Below, one piece after another: positions 1 to 5,787 of a stretch of 5,787 nucleotides of DNA (positions are counted from its first letter, which is position 1; every line of letters begins with the position of its first letter). Source of the DNA: Flaviramulus sp. (GTDB lineage: Bacteria > Bacteroidota > Bacteroidia > Flavobacteriales > Flavobacteriaceae); contig JALRJA010000195.1 of the NCBI GenBank assembly GCA_023255235.1, forward strand, positions 1 through 5,787, written 5' to 3'. The notes under the pieces are model-generated. The model ran no database searches, was not told the DNA's origin, and saw nothing but the letters and a program-made list of their open reading frames with translations. The position numbers were made by a program, and so were the translations under genes.

Positions 1-1
1 T

Positions 2-206
2 ACTAATCTTAATACTGGTGTGCAATACAAATATAATGGCGTTAGTTGGGTCAAATCATTCGAAGGCGAATACCAAGTTAGACCTTACTTATGATGAATC
101 GAATCAATCATTTGAAACTCCTTTATATACTACTGGCTTAACAGACGCCGCGTCTATTAATAGAACTAATTCTAACATTACGCTTTCTTTAAGCTTTAAT
201 ATTTAA
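2..206 (+). pseudogene. 3' end of an unidentified, possibly outer-membrane protein with an apparent frameshift
   Basis: This is the tail of a gene that starts left of the window. Frame 2 reads as plausible protein from position 2 (TNLNTGVQYKYNGVSWVKSF, then EGEYQVRPYL) and stops at tandem TGA codons at 92-97. Frame 3 has poor codon choice at first (CTA, CTG, GGG, TCG) but becomes convincing from about position 85 and runs to the TAA at 204-206, ending NSNITLSLSFNI. Dropping one T near 87-91 would join the two into ...VRPYYDESNQSF.... The alternating polar/hydrophobic end resembles a last strand of a Bacteroidota outer-membrane beta-barrel, but the family is not recognised. A frame-3 reading from GTG at 18 gives 62 residues, but its first part looks unlike protein. 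The cause could be a real mutation, an assembly error or, least likely, programmed frameshifting. The following terminator supports a gene ending here. Confidence 0.5.
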
Positions 207-228
207 AATACAATATACTCTCATATCA

Positions 229-266
229 AAAAGCTTGAACCCTAAAAATTCAAGCTTTTATTTTTT
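229..266 (+). terminator. Rho-independent terminator
   Basis: There is a perfect 11-bp stem, AAAAGCTTGAA (229-239) pairing with TTCAAGCTTTT (249-259), around a 9-base loop. An A and a run of six T (261-266) follow. It lies 22 bases after the stop codon at 206, so it terminates the gene at the left edge and insulates folE from it. The A-rich 5' side means it might also work weakly in the other direction, but no minus-strand gene is seen to need it. Confidence 0.88.
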
Positions 267-290
267 ATATAAATTAATACTCAATATAAA

Positions 291-318
291 AACAAACCAA
301 TTGGTATAATTGTTTGTT
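291..318. repeat. Imperfect inverted repeat upstream of folE
   Basis: AACAAACCAATT (291-302) is an inverted copy of AATTGTTTGTT (308-318), with one extra C in the left arm. Inside it lies the 8-base palindrome CCAATTGG (297-304). It sits about 30-55 bases upstream of the likely folE -7 element. It could be an operator or a small transcript hairpin, but in such AT-rich DNA a chance origin is possible. There is no T-run, so it is not a second terminator. Confidence 0.35.
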
Positions 319-346
319 AAGGTAAATTATAAGAAAACTAATTGTT

Positions 347-354
347 TATCTTTG
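347..354 (+). promoter_or_regulatory. Likely -7 promoter element of folE
   Basis: TATCTTTG matches the Bacteroidota primary-sigma -7 consensus TAnnTTTG at every defined position. It would put the transcription start near 360 and leave a leader of about 20-25 bases before the folE ATG at 383. No good -33 TTTG is seen at the usual spacing; the nearest upstream TTTG (313-316) is 30 bases away. The assignment therefore rests on the -7 box and its position. Confidence 0.5.
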
Positions 355-382
355 CAAACTTGAAACATGACTTTTTAAGCAA

Positions 383-1063
383 ATGAAAATTAATAAAAAT
401 AATATTGAAGGGTATGACTCGTTAGGCGATAACCACGTTGGTACATCGGCTAATACCCCACTTCGTTTAGATGCTTTTAATCTTTCAAATGAAGAAAAAA
501 TAGAAATTATTAAAGATGATGTACATCATATTTTAGAAACGCTAGGTCTTGATTTAACAGATGACAGCTTAAAAGGAACACCCAATAGGGTAGCAAAAAT
601 GTTTGTAAAAGAAATTTTTGGCGGCTTAGACCCTAGTAAAAAACCAAGTGCGTCAACTTTTGATAATAAATACAAGTATGGTGAAATGCTTGTTGAAAAA
701 AATATAACAGTCTATTCAACTTGTGAGCATCATTTGTTACCTATAGTTGGTAAAGCACATGTTGCTTATATTTCAAATGGCACTGTGGTAGGTTTATCTA
801 AAATGAATAGAATTGTTGATTATTATGCCAAACGCCCACAGGTACAAGAACGTTTAACTATTCAAATAGTAAAAGAACTACAAACCGTTTTAAACACTCA
901 AGATGTTGCTTGTGTTATTGATGCTAAACATTTATGCGTTAATTCAAGAGGTATTAAAGATATTGAAAGTAGCACAGTAACTTCAGAATTTGGAGGCAAA
1001 TTTAAAGACAAAACTGTGAGAAGAGAGTTTTTAGATTTTATCAAATTAGAAACTAAATTTTAA
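383..1063 (+). CDS. folE: GTP cyclohydrolase I (type IA)
   Basis: A cytoplasmic zinc enzyme that converts GTP to 7,8-dihydroneopterin triphosphate and formate, the entry step to tetrahydrofolate and, in many bacteria, to queuosine. The product has 226 residues, typical for the family. The signature CEHHLLP gives Cys114 and His117 as zinc ligands and His116 as an active-site residue. KHLCVNSRG supplies His183 and the third zinc ligand Cys185. All five are offset by 4 from the E. coli residues Cys110, His112, His113, His179 and Cys181. Other conserved blocks are GTPNRVAKMF (65-74), VGLSKMNRIVDYYAKRPQVQ (136-155) and the C-terminal RREFLDFI. Intact CEHH and LCV cysteines mark the zinc-dependent type IA, not the IB form. 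The first 35 or so residues are a variable leader. ATG 383 is the first good start after the promoter. There is no clear Shine-Dalgarno sequence, as usual in this phylum. Confidence 0.97.
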   Translation: MKINKNNIEGYDSLGDNHVGTSANTPLRLDAFNLSNEEKIEIIKDDVHHILETLGLDLTDDSLKGTPNRVAKMFVKEIFGGLDPSKKPSASTFDNKYKYGEMLVEKNITVYSTCEHHLLPIVGKAHVAYISNGTVVGLSKMNRIVDYYAKRPQVQERLTIQIVKELQTVLNTQDVACVIDAKHLCVNSRGIKDIESSTVTSEFGGKFKDKTVRREFLDFIKLETKF

Positions 1064-1071
1064 TTTTATAA

Positions 1072-1299
1072 GCTAAATGTACTAAACCAATTAGTATTCA
1101 GCTTGATTATTACTCAATAGAAAAGCATCAAAATAGCGTTATTGTTTATAATTATATTTTAAAATCACGTTCTCTTTTTTTAAAAGAATTAGATTTTATT
1201 TCAGAATAAAACCATAAAAATATTAGATTTGAAGTTGAATTACTAACTAACAACAATAATGCTTTAAGACGTTTGCTTTGTAAACCGGTTACAACTTAA
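1072..1299 (+). pseudogene. Decayed reading frame between folE and cysS (unidentified)
   Basis: The 252-base folE-cysS spacer is not blank. Frame 1 is open from 1072 to 1206 with protein-like content (for example KPISIQLDYYSIEKHQNSV). It meets one TAA at 1207-1209, then continues in the same frame to TAA-TAG at 1297-1302 (ending [16 protein letters not shown]). That is about 74 sense codons broken by a single stop, in sequence so AT-rich that several stops would be expected by chance. The codon choice resembles the neighbouring genes. The frame contains no ATG, so its 5' end also seems lost. TAA differs by one base from CAA, GAA or AAA, so a point mutation could explain it. I do not recognise the family. 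It may be the remnant of a small gene or the tail of a deleted or inserted one, but could be coincidental open frame. Confidence 0.4.
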
Positions 1300-1307
1300 T
1301 AGCTTAG
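1277..1307 (+). promoter_or_regulatory. Possible cysS promoter
   Basis: TTTG at 1277-1280 is followed after 19 bases by TAGCTTAG (1300-1307). The latter matches the Bacteroidota -7 consensus TAnnTTTG with one mismatch. Spacing is right for a -33/-7 pair. It would start transcription only a few bases before the cysS ATG at 1316, giving a nearly leaderless mRNA, which weakens the call. Read-through from folE is the alternative, as no terminator is seen between the two genes. Confidence 0.25.
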
Positions 1308-1315
1308 ATATAATT

Positions 1316-2797
1316 ATGCAGCTTTATAAAAATCAGCAAATCAAAATATATAATTCACTTAGTGGTAAAAAAGAAGTTTTTAAACCTATAAACGCAGGCT
1401 ATGTTGGTATGTATGTATGCGGTCCTACCGTTTACAGCAACGTACACCTAGGTAATGTTAGAACCTTTATGTCTTTTGATGTTATTTTTAGATACCTAAA
1501 ACACTTAGGATATAAAGTGCGATATGTGCGTAACATTACAGATGCTGGTCATTTAGAAAACGATGCTGATGTTGGAGAAGATAGAATAGCAAAAAAAGCT
1601 CGTTTAGAAGAAATTGAACCTATGGAAGTAGTGCAACGCTACACCGTTGATTTTCACAACATTTTAAACGCTTTTAATTTTTTACCACCAAGTATAGAAC
1701 CCACAGCAACAGGGCATATTATTGAACAAATTGAACTTATAAAAACCATTATTGATAACGGATTTGCATACAATATAAATGGCTCTGTTTATTTTGATGT
1801 TCATAAATTTAACAAAACCAATAATTACGGAAAACTAAGCAAACGAAAACTTGAAGATTTAATTCATAACACGCGTGAATTAGAAGGGCAAACAGACAAA
1901 AAGAACCCTCAAGATTTTGCTCTTTGGAAAAAAGCCGAACCCCAACATATTATGCGTTGGCCTTCACCATGGAGTGATGGTTTTCCTGGTTGGCATCTAG
2001 AATGTACAGCAATGAGTACCAAATATTTAGGCAACCATTTTGATATACATGGTGGCGGAATGGATTTAAAGTTTCCGCATCATGAATGTGAAATTGCCCA
2101 AAATGAAGCAGCCAAAGGACAAACACCCGTAAACTATTGGATGCACGCCAATATGCTTATTATGAATGGCAAAAAAATGGCAAAATCTACTGGTAATTAT
2201 ATTTTACCTAATGAAATATTTACAGGTAATAACAAACATATTAGCAAAGCATTTGAAGCTAGTGTAGCACGTTTTTTTATGCTACAAGCTCATTACAGAA
2301 GTGTTTTAGATTTCACAAATCAGGGCTTACTTGCTAGTGAAAAAGGATTTTACAGATTAATGGATGCTTTAAATACTTTAGAAGAATTAAAAGCTTCAAA
2401 AACGTCTAGTATAGATATTAATTCATGGAAAGATAGCTGCTATGACGCTATGAATGATGATTTTAATACACCCATTTTAATAGCACATTTATTTGATGCC
2501 GTTAAATACATAAATCAATTAAATGATGGTTCAGAAAGTTTAAATACTACAGATTTAGCAACTTTTAAAACTACTTTAAATGTTTTTATTTTTGATATTT
2601 TAGGCTTAGAAAACGGCACTAAAAAAGAAACACAAACAGATAAATTGCACGGTACTGTAAACCTATTAATTAAATTAAGACAAGAAGCTAGAGCAAATAA
2701 AGATTTTGCTTTGTCTGATAAAATAAGAGATGAATTAGCTAAAGTTGGTATTCAACTTAAAGATGGTAAAGAAGGCACAAGTTTTTCAGAAAACTAG
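1316..2797 (+). CDS. cysS: Cysteinyl-tRNA synthetase
   Basis: Class I aminoacyl-tRNA synthetase that attaches cysteine to tRNA-Cys in the cytoplasm; 493 residues, close to the usual length. [16 protein letters not shown] near the N-terminus holds the HIGH-class ATP motif, here HLGN (44-47). KMAKS (287-291) is the KMSKS loop. The substrate-binding zinc site is complete: Cys35, Cys230 (in [10 protein letters not shown]), His255 and Glu259 (in PHHECEIAQ), equivalent to E. coli Cys28, Cys209, His234 and Glu238. Also visible are [20 protein letters not shown] (71-90) and the start of the helical DALR region at [14 protein letters not shown] (320-333). The C-terminal part (about 350-493) is the anticodon-binding helical segment. 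The ATG at 1316 is chosen because the frame has no other ATG back to a stop at 1265-1267. HLGN instead of HIGH/HLGH is probably a normal variant in flavobacteria. No defect is seen. Confidence 0.97.
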   Translation: MQLYKNQQIKIYNSLSGKKEVFKPINAGYVGMYVCGPTVYSNVHLGNVRTFMSFDVIFRYLKHLGYKVRYVRNITDAGHLENDADVGEDRIAKKARLEEIEPMEVVQRYTVDFHNILNAFNFLPPSIEPTATGHIIEQIELIKTIIDNGFAYNINGSVYFDVHKFNKTNNYGKLSKRKLEDLIHNTRELEGQTDKKNPQDFALWKKAEPQHIMRWPSPWSDGFPGWHLECTAMSTKYLGNHFDIHGGGMDLKFPHHECEIAQNEAAKGQTPVNYWMHANMLIMNGKKMAKSTGNYILPNEIFTGNNKHISKAFEASVARFFMLQAHYRSVLDFTNQGLLASEKGFYRLMDALNTLEELKASKTSSIDINSWKDSCYDAMNDDFNTPILIAHLFDAVKYINQLNDGSESLNTTDLATFKTTLNVFIFDILGLENGTKKETQTDKLHGTVNLLIKLRQEARANKDFALSDKIRDELAKVGIQLKDGKEGTSFSEN

Positions 2798-2858
2798 GTT
2801 GTTTTACATTTTAAGAAATACCCTTTTAATTATATCTTAATTGACTAAATTGCCTTTA

Positions 2859-3080
2859 ATGAAGAATTTACTCATTATACTGTTTTTGTTTTTAATAAAA
2901 CTATATCAGGTATTGCTATCGCCTTTAAAACCACCAACATGCCGATATACCCCTACATGCTCACATTACAGTAAAGAAGCTTTACAAAAACACGGTTTGT
3001 TTAAAGGAGGTAGGCTAGCAATAAAGCGTATTTTTAGTTGTCATCCTTGGGGTGGTTCTGGATATAATCCTGTACCTTAG
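2859..3080 (+). CDS. yidD: Membrane protein insertion efficiency factor YidD
   Basis: A small peripheral protein at the inner face of the cytoplasmic membrane, thought to help YidC insert membrane proteins. The product has 73 residues, in the family's normal range. Residues 4-21 are very hydrophobic and lead into the YidD core: [18 protein letters not shown] (25-42), HGLFKGG (45-51), then [17 protein letters not shown] to the end. The conserved cysteines are Cys28, Cys34 and Cys61. A TTG at 2841 could extend the frame by six residues (MTKLPL), but the ATG at 2859 matches where family members begin. It lies 61 bases after cysS on the same strand with no terminator between, so co-transcription is likely. 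It is the last plus-strand gene before the convergent kbl. Confidence 0.93.
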   Translation: MKNLLIILFLFLIKLYQVLLSPLKPPTCRYTPTCSHYSKEALQKHGLFKGGRLAIKRIFSCHPWGGSGYNPVP

Positions 3081-3086
3081 TTTTTT

Positions 3087-3102
3087 GCTATAAAATTATA
3101 GC
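3087..3102. terminator. Short hairpin in the convergent yidD/kbl gap
   Basis: GCTATAA (3087-3093) and TTATAGC (3096-3102) form a perfect inverted repeat inside the 24-base gap between the yidD and kbl stop codons. Its place suggests a shared terminator. The stem is short and AT-rich, however. On the plus strand only GTTTAATT follows it, and on the minus strand an A-run instead of a T-run follows. At best it is a weak, non-canonical terminator. Confidence 0.35.
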
Positions 3103-3104
3103 GT

Positions 3105-4295
3105 TTAATTAATAACACCCAACTGCTTCCCTACTTTTATAAATGCTTTTATTGCTTTATCTATATGCTGTTTTTCATGAGCTGCTGATAGTTGTACTCT
3201 TATTCTGGCTTTGTCTTTTGGTACAACAGGAAAGAAAAACCCAATTACATAAATTCCTTCATTTAATAATAATTTTGCAAATTCTTGAGCAATATTGGCA
3301 TCATATAACATAATAGGAACAATAGGATGTTCGCCTTGAACAATATCAAACCCAGCTACTGTTATTTCTTTACGAAAATAGGTTGTATTTGCTTCTAGCT
3401 TATCTCTTAAATCTGTAGAATTAGAAATTTTATCGAGCACTTTTAAGGTAGCACCTACAATAGCTGGTGCGAGTGTATTTGAAAATAAATATGGGCGAGA
3501 ATGTTGTCTTAAAATGTCTACTATTTCTTTTCTTGCTGCGGTAAAACCACCCGAAGCACCACCCAATGCTTTACCGTATGTGCCTGTTATTATGTCAACT
3601 CTACCCATAACACCTCTATATTCATGAGTACCTCTTCCTGTAGTGCCCAAAAACCCTGTTGAGTGACATTCATCAATCATTACCAAAGCGTTATACTTAT
3701 CTGCCAAATCACAAATTTTGTCTAGTTGTGCAATGGTTCCATCCATAGAAAAAGAGCCATCGGTTACAATCAGTTTTCTTCTGTAGTTGTTAGCTTGTTT
3801 TAGTTGCTGTTCTAAATCTTCCATGTTGTTGTGCTTATATCTAAAGCGTTGTGCTTTACACAATCTAATGCCATCTATAATTGATGCATGGTTTAATTCA
3901 TCTGAAATAATAGCATCTTCTACTGAAAGCAAAGGTTCAAAAAGACCGCCATTAGCATCAAAAGCAGCGGCATAGAGAATACAATCTTCCATGCCTAAAA
4001 ATGATGCGGTTTTTTGTTCAAGTTCTTTATGAATATCTTGTGTTCCACAAATAAATCTTACAGAAGACAAACCAAACCCATGTGTTTTGATAGCGTCAAT
4101 ACTGGCTTGTATAACATCGGGGTGTGACGCTAAACCCAAATAATTGTTAGCACAAAAATTAAGCACTTCATTTTGTGAATTTGTATTTATTATAGCACCT
4201 TGTTTTGATGTAATAATACGCTCATTTTTGTAAAGTCCGCTAGATTTAATATCGTCAATTGCTTTTTGTAATTCTTGTTTTATTGTGCCGTACAT
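3105..4295 (-). CDS. kbl: Glycine C-acetyltransferase (2-amino-3-ketobutyrate CoA ligase)
   Basis: Pyridoxal-phosphate enzyme of the alpha-oxoamine synthase family. It cleaves 2-amino-3-ketobutyrate with CoA to glycine and acetyl-CoA, the second step of threonine breakdown. The product has 396 residues against 398 in E. coli Kbl. Visible blocks are [16 protein letters not shown] (46-61), [17 protein letters not shown] (77-93), the cofactor-stacking region [12 protein letters not shown] with His136, [10 protein letters not shown] (177-186), [11 protein letters not shown] with Asp208 and His211, and [12 protein letters not shown], in which Lys242 is the Schiff-base lysine. [10 protein letters not shown] (351-360), then [11 protein letters not shown], follows E. 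coli Kbl closely and separates it from the paralogues KAS synthase (BioF), ALA synthase and serine palmitoyltransferase. It starts 10 bases after the tdh stop, which indicates one operon and supports the substrate assignment. Confidence 0.95.
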   Translation of the reverse strand: MYGTIKQELQKAIDDIKSSGLYKNERIITSKQGAIINTNSQNEVLNFCANNYLGLASHPDVIQASIDAIKTHGFGLSSVRFICGTQDIHKELEQKTASFLGMEDCILYAAAFDANGGLFEPLLSVEDAIISDELNHASIIDGIRLCKAQRFRYKHNNMEDLEQQLKQANNYRRKLIVTDGSFSMDGTIAQLDKICDLADKYNALVMIDECHSTGFLGTTGRGTHEYRGVMGRVDIITGTYGKALGGASGGFTAARKEIVDILRQHSRPYLFSNTLAPAIVGATLKVLDKISNSTDLRDKLEANTTYFRKEITVAGFDIVQGEHPIVPIMLYDANIAQEFAKLLLNEGIYVIGFFFPVVPKDKARIRVQLSAAHEKQHIDKAIKAFIKVGKQLGVIN

Positions 4296-4305
4296 GTTGT
4301 AAATT

Positions 4306-5256
4306 TTAATTAAACAATTGTTTAGGTTTTAAATTATTTATCATTATTTCTGTAGTCTGCTCAAGATTATATTCTGATTTCCAACCCCAATCGTCTTTGG
4401 CTTTGGTATCATCAATACTAATAGGCCACGAATCTGCAATTTGTTGTCTAAAATCAGGCTTGTAAGTTATTTTAAATTTTGGATAATACTTACTAATAGC
4501 ATTAGATAATTGCTTTGGAGAGAAACTCATGGCGGCAATGTTGTAAGAAGTACGCACCGTTATTTGTTTTGTTGAAGCAGCCATAAGGTCAATGGCTGCT
4601 CGAATGGCATCAGTAATATAAATCATTGGTAGTGTGGTATCTGGGTTTAAAAAACACTCAAAAGATTCTTGTTTTATAGCTTTATGAAAAATATCTACTG
4701 CATAATCTGTTGTACCACCTCCAGGTAATGTTTGGTAGCTTAAAACGCCTGGAAACCGTATAGAACGCACATCTAAATTATATTTTCTAAAGTAGTAATT
4801 TGCCCAATTTTCGCCTGCAACCTTACTTATTCCATAAACTGTTGTGGGTATTAAATTAGTATATTGCTGTGCATTAACACGTTGTGTGTGTTCGCCATAT
4901 ACCGCTATTGAACTAGGAAAAAATACTTTTTCAACCTTACAAAGCCTAGAAACCTCAAGTACATTAAAAAAAGTTTGTATATTAAAATCCCATGTTTTTA
5001 AAGGAGATGCTTCGCCTTTTGCAGATAAAATGGCTGCTAAATGGTAAAGTTGAGTTACTTGATATGTATTTACTATTTTGTATAAAGCATCATAATCTGT
5101 AACGTCTAATATTTCACACTGCCCTTCTGGCGTTTTATGAAAATTGATATCTGATGCAATAACATTTGCTATTCCAAATCTTGATTGTAATTCTACGGTA
5201 AGTGCAGAACCTAATTGCCCGTTTGCTCCTATTATTAATATTTTTTCTGCTTTCAC
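4306..5256 (-). CDS. tdh: L-threonine 3-dehydrogenase, short-chain (SDR/epimerase-like) type
   Basis: Oxidises L-threonine with NAD+ to 2-amino-3-ketobutyrate, which Kbl then splits. The 316-residue product is an extended short-chain dehydrogenase. It has a Rossmann motif GANGQLG (Gly10, Gly13, Gly16), an acidic residue after strand 2 (Asp36, favouring NAD+), [15 protein letters not shown] (71-85), FPSSIAVYG (113-121) with the catalytic Ser, and YGISK with Tyr141 and Lys145. [14 protein letters not shown] (178-191) and [10 protein letters not shown] are typical of the TDH group related to Flavobacterium frigidimaris and animal TDH. Sequence alone would also allow a generic nucleotide-sugar epimerase, but direct coupling to kbl makes threonine dehydrogenase much more likely. 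It is unrelated to the zinc-dependent medium-chain Tdh of E. coli. The ATG at 5256 directly precedes the Rossmann strand, so it fits well. Confidence 0.92.
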   Translation of the reverse strand: MKAEKILIIGANGQLGSALTVELQSRFGIANVIASDINFHKTPEGQCEILDVTDYDALYKIVNTYQVTQLYHLAAILSAKGEASPLKTWDFNIQTFFNVLEVSRLCKVEKVFFPSSIAVYGEHTQRVNAQQYTNLIPTTVYGISKVAGENWANYYFRKYNLDVRSIRFPGVLSYQTLPGGGTTDYAVDIFHKAIKQESFECFLNPDTTLPMIYITDAIRAAIDLMAASTKQITVRTSYNIAAMSFSPKQLSNAISKYYPKFKITYKPDFRQQIADSWPISIDDTKAKDDWGWKSEYNLEQTTEIMINNLKPKQLFN

Positions 5257-5321
5257 ATTTTAAAAATTATACTGTTTTTAATTAGAAAACTTTTTGGTTA
5301 GCGTCAAAAAAATTAGTTGAT

Positions 5322-5331
5322 TAGTTAACTA
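5322..5331. repeat. Palindrome TAGTTAACTA, candidate operator
   Basis: This is a perfect 10-base palindrome; with one unpaired T it extends to GATTAGTTAACTATC (5319-5333). The half-site TTAGTT also occurs as a direct repeat just upstream (5313-5318 and 5321-5326). It lies about 65 bases upstream of tdh and just downstream of that gene's likely -7 element, where a bound repressor would block transcription. Binding of the neighbouring Lrp-type protein is conjecture. Confidence 0.35.
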
Positions 5332-5347
5332 TCATAATAAATAAGAA

Positions 5348-5355
5348 CAAAATTA
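5348..5355 (-). promoter_or_regulatory. Likely -7 promoter element of tdh-kbl
   Basis: On the minus strand this reads TAATTTTG, a full match to the Bacteroidota -7 consensus TAnnTTTG. It would start transcription near 5340 and give a leader of roughly 85 bases before the tdh ATG at 5256. No clear TTTG -33 element is seen upstream (higher coordinates) at normal spacing, and TA/T-rich matches are easy to find by chance in this spacer. Confidence 0.35.
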
Positions 5356-5381
5356 AACACAACAATATTATACTTATATTT

Positions 5382-5392
5382 TTAACTGTTAA
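5382..5392. repeat. Palindrome TTAAC-T-GTTAA, candidate operator
   Basis: Two perfect 5-base arms flank one central T. It shares the GTTAA half-site with the palindrome at 5322-5331, about 60 bases away centre to centre. It lies upstream of the tdh -7 element and roughly 100 bases before the Lrp-type start. Paired similar sites fit the multi-site binding of Lrp-family octamers, but the sequence is simple enough to arise by chance. Confidence 0.3.
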
Positions 5393-5491
5393 TTTATAAA
5401 AATTAAGTTGTTTTATCTTTAAATTTCAATTATTAAAGTTTATTTTACTAATTTTACAATATAAAATAAATTATAGCAGTAAAATTAACTT

Positions 5492-5787
5492 ATGACGGAA
5501 AAACTTGATTCAGTAGATTTAGCCATTCTAAGAATTCTTCAAAAAGATGCTAAAAAAACAACCAAAGAAATTGCAGAGACTCTACACCTTACTGCATCGC
5601 CTGTTTATGAAAGAATTAAGCGATTAGAGAAAAAAGGCTATATTAAAAAATATGTAGCACTTTTAAATAAAACCCTTTTACAAAAACCAATAACGGCTAT
5701 TTGTATGGTTTCTTTGCGTTACCATAATGAAGGTTTTATTGATAAGTTTGATAAGCAAATAAAAGGGCTTCCAGAGGTACAAGAATG
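5492..5787 (+). CDS. Lrp/AsnC-family transcriptional regulator (N-terminal part)
   Basis: The frame is open from ATG 5492 to the window edge: 98 complete codons of a family usually about 150 residues long, so the C-terminal third is missing. It begins MTEKLDSVDLAILRILQKDA, the usual opening of the winged helix-turn-helix. KEIAETLHLTASPVYERIKR (25-44) then forms the DNA-binding helices, and LEKKGYIKKYVALLNK (45-60) the wing and linker. From about residue 66 (PITAICMVSLRYHNEGF) the effector-binding RAM domain begins; it is cut at LPEVQE. Such proteins sense amino acids and form dimers to octamers. It is divergent from tdh-kbl, so it plausibly controls that operon and itself. E. coli Lrp is known to control the analogous tdh-kbl operon. 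Which ligand it binds, and whether it is a global Lrp or a local regulator, cannot be told from this fragment. Confidence 0.92.
   Translation, partial: MTEKLDSVDLAILRILQKDAKKTTKEIAETLHLTASPVYERIKRLEKKGYIKKYVALLNKTLLQKPITAICMVSLRYHNEGFIDKFDKQIKGLPEVQE

Larger units (their letters stand above)
5257..5491. other. Divergent regulatory region between tdh and the Lrp-type gene
   Basis: These 235 bases are extremely AT-rich, with no protein-like frame or RNA gene that I can see. They must hold the promoters of both the tdh-kbl operon (minus strand) and the Lrp-type gene (plus strand). They contain two short palindromes (5322-5331 and 5382-5392), a good minus-strand -7 element (5348-5355) and weaker plus-strand candidates, TATCTTTA at 5414-5421 and TAATTTTA at 5449-5456. 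Each of these last two has one mismatch to TAnnTTTG. The arrangement is what one expects of an autoregulated Lrp-family gene facing its target, but that is inference. Confidence 0.55.

Noticed and set aside
18..206. A complete 62-residue protein starting at GTG 18
   Set aside because: Its first 20-odd codons look non-coding while frame 2 looks coding there, so it is better read as the end of a longer, frame-disrupted gene.
367..378. Tiny upstream frame ATG ACT TTT TAA before folE
   Set aside because: Three codons ending four bases before the folE ATG could in theory act by translational coupling, but ATG...TAA triplets this short are common by chance in such sequence.
2841..2858. TTG start giving a six-residue-longer YidD
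   Set aside because: The ATG at 2859 fits the usual YidD N-terminus, and there is no Shine-Dalgarno or conserved sequence supporting the TTG.
3787..3975. A 62-codon plus-strand open frame
   Set aside because: It lies wholly inside kbl on the opposite strand, and kbl has full-length family motifs. The frame's protein shows no recognisable domain.
4844..5047. A 67-codon plus-strand open frame
   Set aside because: It lies wholly inside tdh on the opposite strand, antisense to the conserved catalytic region, and looks like a shadow.
5257..5491. Riboswitch or small RNA in the tdh/Lrp spacer
   Set aside because: The spacer is nearly all A and T with only short palindromes. I see no GC-containing multi-stem structure or known riboswitch core.

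Overview
The window looks like an ordinary chromosomal stretch from an AT-rich member of the Bacteroidota, most likely Flavobacteriaceae. The evidence is the strong A/T codon bias, the lack of clear Shine-Dalgarno sequences, a Bacteroidota-type -7 element (TATCTTTG) in front of folE, a Flavobacterium-like cysteinyl-tRNA synthetase, and a short-chain-type threonine dehydrogenase of the Flavobacterium kind. No tRNA, rRNA, insertion sequence or CRISPR array is visible.

Layout. Positions 1-206 hold the 3' end of a gene entering from the left. Its coding signal appears to jump from frame 2 to frame 3 near position 75-95, and a clear intrinsic terminator follows at 229-266. A plus-strand group comes next: folE (GTP cyclohydrolase I, 383-1063), a spacer with what looks like a decayed reading frame (1072-1299), cysS (cysteinyl-tRNA synthetase, 1316-2797) and yidD (2859-3080). 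A 24-base gap with a small hairpin separates yidD from two convergent minus-strand genes. These are tdh (short-chain-dehydrogenase-type L-threonine 3-dehydrogenase, 5256-4306) and kbl (glycine C-acetyltransferase, 4295-3105), only 10 bases apart and so almost certainly one operon. A 235-base AT-rich region with two short palindromes separates tdh from a divergent Lrp/AsnC-family regulator that begins at 5492 and runs off the right edge.

How the genes work together. tdh and kbl encode consecutive steps of threonine breakdown: threonine to 2-amino-3-ketobutyrate, then to glycine and acetyl-CoA. The divergent Lrp-type gene is the natural candidate for their local regulator. folE (pterin/folate or queuosine precursor), cysS (translation) and yidD (membrane-protein insertion) are housekeeping genes with no evident common pathway. 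I see no convincing new multi-gene system. The observations most worth checking are the apparent frameshift at the left edge, the decayed frame between folE and cysS, and the regulator/palindrome arrangement in front of the threonine operon.
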